From Mariprofundales bacterium (GTDB lineage: Bacteria > Pseudomonadota > Zetaproteobacteria > Mariprofundales > S012-25): DNA of 8,620 bases. The notes below the pieces were generated by a model. That model did no database searches, was not told the origin of the DNA, and saw only the letters and a program-made list of their open reading frames with translations. The stretch covers positions 1 to 8,620 of the forward strand of contig WFOX01000052.1 of assembly GCA_015487905.1 (NCBI GenBank), written 5' to 3'. Shown here piece after piece: positions 1 through 4,290 of this stretch. Position numbers and translations under genes: made by a program. Every line of letters starts with the position of its first letter. Positions within the stretch are counted from its first letter, which is position 1.

Positions 1-312
1 AAGGCGTTCTTGGAGCGCGATCTTGCCCAGCTTGTGGGCGAGCTCGGGGAAGAGGCGCGCGAGCGCTTGCATCCCGCGCGCATCGGCGCGGGCGCCGTGG
101 CGATGTTCGTCTCCGTCGTCTCCGCCGCGGCAGACGCGCTCAAGGGCCTGGCCGCGCGCGCGGAGCAGACGATCACGGTGCGCTCGGGTGAGATCACGAG
201 CGCGGGCACGCTCACCTGCGTGGATTGCGGCCAGGAGCTACACTTCAAGCGCACGGGCCGCGTGCCGCCCTGCCCGAAGTGCGGCGGCACGGTCTTTCGC
301 AAGAGCTACTGA
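1..312 (+). CDS. Zinc-ribbon protein, DUF1451/YbeL-like (5' end outside window)
   Basis: The reading frame is open from the first base to a TGA at 310-312, giving 103 residues of a C-terminal part. A TTG at 10 could be read as a start, but the frame runs in from upstream and the family is usually about 150-180 residues, so the gene is almost certainly cut by the window edge. The visible part has a charged, helical N-terminal stretch and then a zinc ribbon: CVDC followed about 15 residues later by CPKC, near the C-terminus. The spacing and the sequence between the pairs (GxELHFxxTGRVPPCPKC) fit the DUF1451 zinc-ribbon family, which includes E. coli YbeL and has no settled function. Metal binding is inferred from the four cysteines. 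The recognisable part is well supported; nothing shows its role. It is transcribed toward the minus-strand propeller operon. Confidence 0.8.
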   Translation, partial: KAFLERDLAQLVGELGEEARERLHPARIGAGAVAMFVSVVSAAADALKGLAARAEQTITVRSGEITSAGTLTCVDCGQELHFKRTGRVPPCPKCGGTVFRKSY

Positions 313-337
313 CCGGCGTCGGATAGACGACTGGATC

Positions 338-366
338 TTGACTGCGATGGCGGCCGCCGAGATAGA
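338..366 (+). promoter_or_regulatory. Possible sigma-70 promoter in the non-coding region
   Basis: TTGACT at 338-343 matches five of six consensus -35 bases. It is separated by exactly 17 bases from GATAGA at 361-366, which matches only three of six -10 bases. A transcript would begin near 373 and run through non-coding DNA toward the hairpin at 531-562. The weak -10 box makes this a guess. Confidence 0.25.
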
Positions 367-530
367 GAGTCTGCCTAAAACACTATGTTCTCGTGCCGGT
401 GGGTGAAAATTCTACGGGCATAGCGTCGCCCTGGAGGGCGATCTGGCAGGCGGTGTCTGCAAGCCATTTGGGAAAGGGCGCTGTGGGCTAGGTTGCAGCT
501 TGCTATTTTCTCACGACGGGCGCTTCTTGG

Positions 531-562
531 AAAAAGCCCCGCGGGAGCGTCCGCGGGGCTTT
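531..562 (-). terminator. Intrinsic terminator of the propeller operon
   Basis: A perfect 12-bp stem pairs 533-544 with 551-562, AAAGCCCCGCGG against its complement, around the 6-base loop 545-550. Read on the minus strand the GC-rich stem is followed by five T residues (plus-strand A at 531-535), the classic factor-independent layout. It lies 11 bases past the stop codon of the minus-strand propeller gene, so it very likely ends that operon. On the plus strand the stem ends in only three T, so it would be at best a weak terminator for transcripts coming from the zinc-ribbon side. Confidence 0.9.
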
Positions 563-573
563 GGGTGTGGGCT

Positions 574-1635
574 TTAGTTGCCCTGCGTGCCGGGTTGTAT
601 CGGGCTCTTTTTGGGAAGCGGCACGCGCCAGATGTGAAAGCCGCGCACTGCGCGCCGCACGCCCCACTGCTTGGCAAGCTCCTTGGATACCTTGCGGTTG
701 GAGTGGAAATACACCTTGCCGTCCGTTCCCACGCGCGGTGCACCGTCATCCGCATCACCGCTTGTGAGCGGTTGCAGCCCCGTGCCGTCGCGGCGAATCG
801 CCCAGATGTGCCAATGGCGCTTGCGCGCCTTGGGGGTGATGGGGCGGTTGGAGGTGAAGACGATCCACTCGCCATCCGGTGAAAGCGCAGGCTCCGCATC
901 CACGAAGCGGCCGGTGGTGAGCTGCACAAGTCCCGTGCCGTCGGCACGGATTACGAAGATGTGCCGGCTTTTGCCCTCGGCCATGGAAAAAGCGATCCAT
1001 TGGCCGTTTGGGGACACGCTCGGCGTGCCGCCTTGCGCAAGCACCTTGGCCGTGCCGTCGGCATCCAGCCGCACGAGCGTGCCTTGTCGCTTCGCGCGCG
1101 CAAACGCAAAGGGCTTGGATGCGGCCTCACCGTCCACGAGCACGAGCCACGCCCCGTCGGCAAGCGGCCAGGCCGCGCGCGCGCCCGCATCCAAACGCAC
1201 GAGCCGTGCAAGCGGCCCTGTGCCATTTGCCGACTTCTTCCAAATCCCCGGTGCCCCTGCGCGGTGGCTGAAGAAGAAGATGTGCGCGTCATCCAGCCAG
1301 CCGAAGGCGTGCACGGCATCGGGATCGTCCTCCAACACGCGCAAGAACTCGCCCGAGCTTGTCGTATAAAGCGCAAGCGCAGCTTTGCGGCCTTTGGCGC
1401 TGACGACGAGCAGATGCCGCCCATCCGGCGAAAGCGCGGGAAAGGCCTCGGTGCGCCCTTCGGCGAGGGTCACAAGCTCCGGCGCAGGAAGCGAGGGGGT
1501 CTGCGCATGCGGCTTCTTCGTCGCAGAAGCCTGCGTGGATTGCGGGCGATGGGCTTGCAGCCATTCCAAAATCCCGGCCTGGGCGGGAAGGGCGAATGTG
1601 ATGGCCAGTGCAGCGCCGATCAGGGCCGTTCGCAT
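574..1635 (-). CDS. Secreted TolB/PD40-like beta-propeller protein (second of a pair)
   Basis: This encodes a 353-residue exported protein of unknown specific function. The N-terminus MRTALIGAALAITFALPAQA is a typical Sec signal peptide, cleaved after AQA near residue 20. The mature part carries repeated propeller strands of the PD40/TolB kind, seen as LSPDGRHLLV near residue 68, VSPNGQWIAF near 207 and LSPDGEWIVFTSNR near 251. Such repeats form beta-propellers that usually bind proteins or peptides. The N-terminal TolB domain is absent and the protein is shorter than TolB (about 430), and no tol-pal genes are nearby, so I do not call it tolB. I chose ATG at 1635 over ATG at 1641: AGGAGG at 1642-1647 is 6 nt from the former but abuts the latter. 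That ribosome binding site overlaps the stop of the upstream propeller gene, so the two are probably translationally coupled. Its last third resembles that neighbour. Confidence 0.8.
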   Translation of the reverse strand: MRTALIGAALAITFALPAQAGILEWLQAHRPQSTQASATKKPHAQTPSLPAPELVTLAEGRTEAFPALSPDGRHLLVVSAKGRKAALALYTTSSGEFLRVLEDDPDAVHAFGWLDDAHIFFFSHRAGAPGIWKKSANGTGPLARLVRLDAGARAAWPLADGAWLVLVDGEAASKPFAFARAKRQGTLVRLDADGTAKVLAQGGTPSVSPNGQWIAFSMAEGKSRHIFVIRADGTGLVQLTTGRFVDAEPALSPDGEWIVFTSNRPITPKARKRHWHIWAIRRDGTGLQPLTSGDADDGAPRVGTDGKVYFHSNRKVSKELAKQWGVRRAVRGFHIWRVPLPKKSPIQPGTQGN

Positions 1636-1641
1636 CGTCAT

Positions 1642-1647
1642 CCTCCT
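1642..1647 (-). promoter_or_regulatory. Ribosome binding site that decides the 1635 start
   Basis: The minus strand reads TAAAGGAGGATGACGATG: the stop codon of the upstream gene (TAA), AGGAGG, an ATG with no spacing, then a second ATG 6 nt from the AGGAGG. The spacing favours the second ATG (1635). The closeness of stop and Shine-Dalgarno sequence suggests reinitiation by ribosomes finishing the upstream gene. Confidence 0.75.
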
Positions 1648-2730
1648 TTAGCGCGTGAGATCCACAACCCAAAGCCGCCAGCGGCCGTCCGTGCGCGCTT
1701 GCGGATGCTTGGGGTCGCGGTTGGAGTGAAAGAGGATCGTGTGGTCATCCAGCCAGGTGGGGCCGCCGTCGGTTGCGCCAGGTGCATTCGTGATGCGCTG
1801 GATGCGGCCCGTGGCAAGCTCCAAGACATAGATAGAGGTGCGGCGCACATCGCCTTTGCTGGCACGATTGGAGACAAAGGCAAGGCGCGTGCCGTCAGGG
1901 GAGAAGGCAGGCTCCACATCGGCATAGGGCGAAGTCGTAAGCTGGGTAAGCTCGCCGCTGGAAAGATCCTGCATCCAGATGTCGTAGTTGCCGCGCACGA
2001 CGCGCACGAAGGCGAGCTTGGTGCCGTCCGGGGAAAGCGCACAGAAGGCCGCGTTCGGGATCATCGCCAGCGAACTCGTGCGGCGGTCAAACAAAAACAA
2101 CACAGGCGGCGCGAAGTGGTTGCCGGTTGCGCCTTCCACCGTGCGCTCGTAGGCGAGCTTGTGCGCGGCGAAGCGGCTATCGTAGATGCGCCAATGCTGG
2201 CCCAAAAGCTCCCAATGCGCGGGCTTGGTGAATGCCTGCAAAAGCTGATTGTAGCGCGTTTTCTCAAGCGTCGTATCAAAGCACCAGTGCACGCCGTTCG
2301 CATCGGCGGCAAGGTGCAACGGCGCAAGCGCGCCGTTCCACACCCCAAGGTTGGCAATCGCCACATGCGCATCCCCTTGGGGTTCCTTGAGCCAGGCCGA
2401 GATCGGGCCGATGCGGTTCGTGACATAGCCCACGCCGCCATCGGCAAGGGCGACGCCGAAGCGAAGCTGCTCGCCTGCTGCAAGCGGCGCGATCACGCGG
2501 CGCAGCGCTTCTGGTGCGCTTTTGCGCACGCGCACCACGCGAAAGCCGCGCCGATCGTGCTCGGTGAAGACGACGAAGGGGCCGGCTGCGTGCGGATAGA
2601 AGCGATCCGTGCGCACATGCGCGCCGTCGGGCATGAAGAGGTGCACGGGATGCAGGGCCACAGGCGCTTTTGCAGCAAGCGCCGCGGAAGCAAACGAAGC
2701 CGTGGCAAGCGCCAAGAAGAAGCGTTTCAA
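1648..2730 (-). CDS. Secreted TolB/PD40-like beta-propeller protein (first of a pair)
   Basis: This is a 360-residue predicted periplasmic protein. I start it at a TTG (2728-2730) because AAGGAGG sits 5 nt upstream and the protein then begins (M)KRFFLALATASFASAALA, a good Sec signal peptide cleaved near residue 19. The ATG at 2799 would add 23 residues that bury the signal. Residues 20-220 are poorly recognisable and rich in aromatic residues, with phrases such as YVTNRIGPISAWL that may also be propeller strands. Clear PD40 repeats follow: LSPDGTKLAFV near 232, FSPDGTRLAFVSNR near 276 and a degenerate one, WLDDHTILFHSNR, near 326. It lacks the TolB N-terminal domain and tol-pal context. The C-terminal 120 residues match the downstream gene in order (EPAFSPDG, SNR, DGGPTW, FHSNR), so the two look like tandem paralogues. 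The binding partner is unknown. Confidence 0.8.
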   Translation of the reverse strand: MKRFFLALATASFASAALAAKAPVALHPVHLFMPDGAHVRTDRFYPHAAGPFVVFTEHDRRGFRVVRVRKSAPEALRRVIAPLAAGEQLRFGVALADGGVGYVTNRIGPISAWLKEPQGDAHVAIANLGVWNGALAPLHLAADANGVHWCFDTTLEKTRYNQLLQAFTKPAHWELLGQHWRIYDSRFAAHKLAYERTVEGATGNHFAPPVLFLFDRRTSSLAMIPNAAFCALSPDGTKLAFVRVVRGNYDIWMQDLSSGELTQLTTSPYADVEPAFSPDGTRLAFVSNRASKGDVRRTSIYVLELATGRIQRITNAPGATDGGPTWLDDHTILFHSNRDPKHPQARTDGRWRLWVVDLTR

Positions 2731-2735
2731 GCGTT

Positions 2736-2742
2736 CCTCCTT
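2736..2742 (-). promoter_or_regulatory. Ribosome binding site supporting a TTG start at 2730
   Basis: On the minus strand AAGGAGG is followed by AACGC and then TTG-AAA-CGC. The near-perfect Shine-Dalgarno sequence at 5-nt spacing, with a signal peptide starting right after it, outweighs the longer ATG-initiated frame. Confidence 0.8.
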
Positions 2743-2759
2743 GAGCTGGTGTATGCATC

Positions 2760-2829
2760 CCTGCGCTTTGCGCAGGCGCGGCGCAGGATAGCGGCGCATG
2801 TCTCAATGAACGATGAAAAACACCTGCGC
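2760..2829. repeat. Four copies of a CCTGCGC half-site in the divergent control region
   Basis: The 7-mer CCTGCGC occurs at 2760-2766 and 2823-2829, and its complement GCGCAGG at 2770-2776 and 2781-2787. The first pair is a perfect inverted repeat with a 3-base spacer (TTT). The third and fourth copies form a second, wider inverted repeat. The sites lie between the divergent starts of the propeller operon (2730) and the lipoprotein gene (2869), where both promoters should be. They could be operator sites or a 5'-leader hairpin of the propeller mRNA. I could not place convincing -35/-10 boxes in either direction. GC-rich chance repetition is possible. Confidence 0.45.
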
Positions 2830-2868
2830 CTTGACCCCGCGCCGCGGGAGGATTGGAATGCCGCGGCC

Positions 2869-3552
2869 ATGCGAAGGGCGTTCATTTGGGGGGCTTGCCT
2901 GCTGTTGGCCGCGTGCAGCGGAGGCATGCCCAAGCTGTTTTGGGATGTGGATGAGGGCAAGGATCAGCCCGCATACATGCGCGGCGCCAATACCGCCAAG
3001 GGCGCGCCCGCACGCCCGCCGCTGGATGTGCCGCCCGTGCTGGTGGATAAGATCCAGCTTCCCCATCCCGAGGCGATCGGCGCAAGCGAAGGCGCACCAT
3101 TGCCGGCGCGTTATCGGCGCTACATCACGGGCAAGGCCGTGCGTTTGGATGCGCGCTTTTATCCGGTTGCGCCGGCGGAGCTCTTTTCGGCCACCGTGGA
3201 TGCGATGACGGCGCTGGGACTGCCTGTGGAGGCCGTGGACTCGGCAAGCGGCGTGATCACGACGGATTGGGTGCGCAAAGGGCGCATCAGTTCCGTGATC
3301 CTCTTTGGCTCCGGCAGCAAGCTCGTGCGCTATCGTTTTCTTGCACGCATCTACCGCGCGCACGCCAAAAGCGGCGAGCAAGGCGCATTATTGGAGCTGC
3401 GCACGGTAGGCCAGGTGTATGATCCTTCTTCCGGGCGCTGGAAGCGCGCCCGCATTCGCCGCAAGCCCGCGCGCGAGCTTTTCGGTGCGATAGAAGAGCG
3501 GCTCAACATGCCGGCGCCCGGGCAGGCTTCCACGCCGCAGGCTGCGCGCTAG
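2869..3552 (+). CDS. BamC/NlpB-like outer-membrane lipoprotein
   Basis: This encodes a 227-residue predicted lipoprotein. The start ATG at 2869 gives MRRAFIWGACLLLAAC, a lipoprotein signal with lipobox LAAC and lipidated Cys16. An in-frame ATG at 2806 would place 21 residues ahead of it and is less likely. The ribosome binding site is poor: GGGAGG at 2846-2851 is about 17 nt away. After the lipobox come PPLDVPP near residues 50-56 and, in a helix-grip-like domain, ITTDWV near 130. Both recall the BamC/NlpB family (LDVPPDL and LTTDW), part of the BAM outer-membrane assembly complex. E. coli BamC is about 344 residues with two helix-grip domains; this protein has room for one. It is not next to dapA, the usual neighbour. 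The family call is an inference from motifs; the lipoprotein call is firm. Confidence 0.6.
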   Translation: MRRAFIWGACLLLAACSGGMPKLFWDVDEGKDQPAYMRGANTAKGAPARPPLDVPPVLVDKIQLPHPEAIGASEGAPLPARYRRYITGKAVRLDARFYPVAPAELFSATVDAMTALGLPVEAVDSASGVITTDWVRKGRISSVILFGSGSKLVRYRFLARIYRAHAKSGEQGALLELRTVGQVYDPSSGRWKRARIRRKPARELFGAIEERLNMPAPGQASTPQAAR

Positions 3553-3562
3553 CATGAAAAAG

Positions 3563-3638
3563 GGGCGCGTAGCTCAACGGTTAGAGCAGCCGGCTCATAA
3601 CCGGTTGGTTGCAGGTTCGAATCCTGCCGCGCCCACCA
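3563..3638 (+). tRNA. tRNA with CAU anticodon (elongator Met or Ile2)
   Basis: This is a complete 76-nt cloverleaf. The acceptor stem GGGCGCG/CGCGCCC is perfect (3563-3569 with 3628-3634). The D stem is GCTC/GAGC. The anticodon stem GCCGG/CCGGT has one G-U pair, with loop CTCATAA and anticodon CAT at 3596-3598. The T arm is GCAGG-TTCGAAT-CCTGC, followed by A and an encoded CCA. The first pair is G-C and paired, so it is not the initiator. CAU can be elongator Met or the Ile2 tRNA whose C34 becomes lysidine. The 8-base D loop (AACGGTTA) and the TTGGTT stretch after the anticodon stem resemble the E. coli Ile2 form (ileX), but I cannot settle it by eye. It begins 10 nt after the lipoprotein stop and ends 27 nt before ibaG, so it is probably processed from a shared transcript. 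Confidence 0.96.
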
Positions 3639-3665
3639 AATCGCGCGCACGAGGAGGCAAGCGGC

Positions 3666-3929
3666 ATGGATGCGCTTGAGGCGATGCAGAGGCAGTTGCA
3701 GGCGGCGTTTCCTGACGCCGAGGTGCGCGTGGCGCCTTGGCGTGATCTCAACCACCTGAAGATTGAGGTGATCAGCCCATCCTTTGCCGGCATGAAGCGC
3801 ATTGAGCGGCATCGGCGCGTGCATGCGGCGCTGGGCGAGTGGATGCAGCGCGTGCATGCCGTGCGCATCGTGGCGCGCACGCCCGAGGAAGCGCAAGGAG
3901 GCGAAGATGGATCGCAAGGCATGGCTTGA
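3666..3929 (+). CDS. ibaG: BolA-family protein, IbaG/YrbA type
   Basis: An 87-residue BolA-fold protein. BolA proteins join monothiol glutaredoxins to hold a bridging [2Fe-2S] cluster and take part in iron-sulfur trafficking or stress response. The start ATG at 3666 has GAGGAGG at 3651-3657, 8 nt upstream; a longer frame from 3609 would begin inside the tRNA. Family marks are SPSFAGMKRIERHRRVHAAL (residues 37-56), with the conserved His49 as likely cluster ligand, and the ending VHAVRIVARTPEE (63-75), which is closer to IbaG (YrbA) than to BolA proper. The last residues, rich in Gly and Glu, are encoded by the stretch that overlaps grxD by 23 nt and are probably not part of the fold. The glutaredoxin next door is the expected partner. 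The BolA family is certain; the IbaG subtype is likely. Confidence 0.88.
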   Translation: MDALEAMQRQLQAAFPDAEVRVAPWRDLNHLKIEVISPSFAGMKRIERHRRVHAALGEWMQRVHAVRIVARTPEEAQGGEDGSQGMA

Positions 3930-4239
3930 GAAGATTGACGAGATCGTGAAGTCGCATCCGGTTGTGCTGTTCATGAAGGGCACGCCGGAGTTTCCGCAGT
4001 GCGGCTTTTCGCAGCGCGCGGTCGCGATTCTGCAAAGCTATGGCGTGCCGTTTGAGGCCGTGAATGTGCTTTTGGATCCCGAGCTGCGCGAGGCCGTGAA
4101 GGAATACGGCAACTGGCCCACCTATCCGCAGCTTTATGTGAATGGCGAGCTCATCGGCGGCTCGGACATCATGGCCGAGATGCACGCCTCAGGCGAATTG
4201 CGCGAGCTGCTTGCGCCGTTCATGCCCAAGGAGGATTGA
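3907..4239 (+). CDS. grxD: Monothiol glutaredoxin, CGFS type (Grx4)
   Basis: A 110-residue cytosolic protein that holds a glutathione-ligated [2Fe-2S] cluster as a dimer or with BolA-type partners, and hands clusters on to target proteins. Hallmarks visible are Lys24 in FMKGTPEFPQCGFS, the CGFS active site at residues 32-35, the WPTYPQLYVNG segment at 70-80 with the glutathione-contacting Thr-Tyr-Pro, and GGSDI at 84-88. Length and motifs match E. coli GrxD closely. The start ATG at 3907 has AAGGAGG at 3895-3901, 5 nt upstream, and lies inside the end of ibaG, so translation of the two is likely coupled and matched in amount. The frame continues upstream to 3802 but that extension has no family similarity. 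The stop TGA (4237-4239) overlaps the -35 box of the rpoN promoter candidate. Confidence 0.96.
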   Translation: MDRKAWLEKIDEIVKSHPVVLFMKGTPEFPQCGFSQRAVAILQSYGVPFEAVNVLLDPELREAVKEYGNWPTYPQLYVNGELIGGSDIMAEMHASGELRELLAPFMPKED

Positions 4240-4264
4240 AGGGGGCGCGCAAAAGGGCTATAAG
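4236..4264 (+). promoter_or_regulatory. Candidate sigma-70 promoter for rpoN-hpf-ptsN
   Basis: TTGAAG at 4236-4241 (four of six -35 bases) and TATAAG at 4259-4264 (five of six -10 bases) are spaced by exactly 17 bases. Transcription would start near 4271, about 20 nt before the rpoN ATG. The -35 box contains the stop codon of grxD. This gives the rpoN group its own promoter, although read-through from the upstream genes is also possible, since no terminator is visible. Confidence 0.55.
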
Positions 4265-4290
4265 GTGTTTGTGGGGAAGGGTAAGCAAAG

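Larger units (their letters stand above)
313..573. other. Non-coding region between convergent genes; possible small RNA
   Basis: About 260 bases lie between the zinc-ribbon stop and the stop of the second propeller gene, with no convincing coding frame on either strand. The stretch looks less GC-rich than its neighbours. It holds a possible sigma-70 promoter at 338-366, a perfect 6-bp hairpin at 426-441 with loop TGGA, further short inverted repeats around 444-466, and the strong terminator at 531-562. I do not recognise 6S, 4.5S, tmRNA or RNase P signatures here. It may simply be 3' untranslated sequence, or a roughly 190-nt RNA ending at the terminator. Confidence 0.4.

Noticed and set aside
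385..423. 12-codon open frame that could be a leader peptide ahead of the hairpin at 426-441.
   Set aside because: There is no ribosome binding site, no regulatory residue pattern, and no plus-strand gene downstream to regulate.
426..441. Perfect 6-bp hairpin as terminator for the zinc-ribbon gene.
   Set aside because: It is not followed by a T tract and is over 110 nt from the stop codon.
444..461. TGGCAGG...TGC resembling a sigma-54 -24/-12 promoter.
   Set aside because: The GG to GC distance is two bases too long for sigma-54.
386..487. Minus-strand open frame of about 34 codons that looks somewhat protein-like and might be a gene remnant.
   Set aside because: It is too short to stand out in GC-rich DNA, has no start, and I could not match it to any family.
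574..2730. Calling one of the propeller genes tolB.
   Set aside because: They lack the TolB N-terminal domain, are too short, and have no tol or pal genes beside them.
961..2868. Very long plus-strand frame (863 codons to 3552) running antisense through both propeller genes into the lipoprotein.
   Set aside because: The upstream part has no family features, is full of Arg/Ala/Gly as expected for a GC-rich shadow frame, and lies opposite two genes with signal peptides, ribosome binding sites and a terminator. Only the part from 2869 is real.
3609..3665. N-terminal extension of IbaG beginning inside the tRNA.
   Set aside because: It would translate the T arm of the tRNA, lacks a ribosome binding site, and the ATG at 3666 has a strong one.
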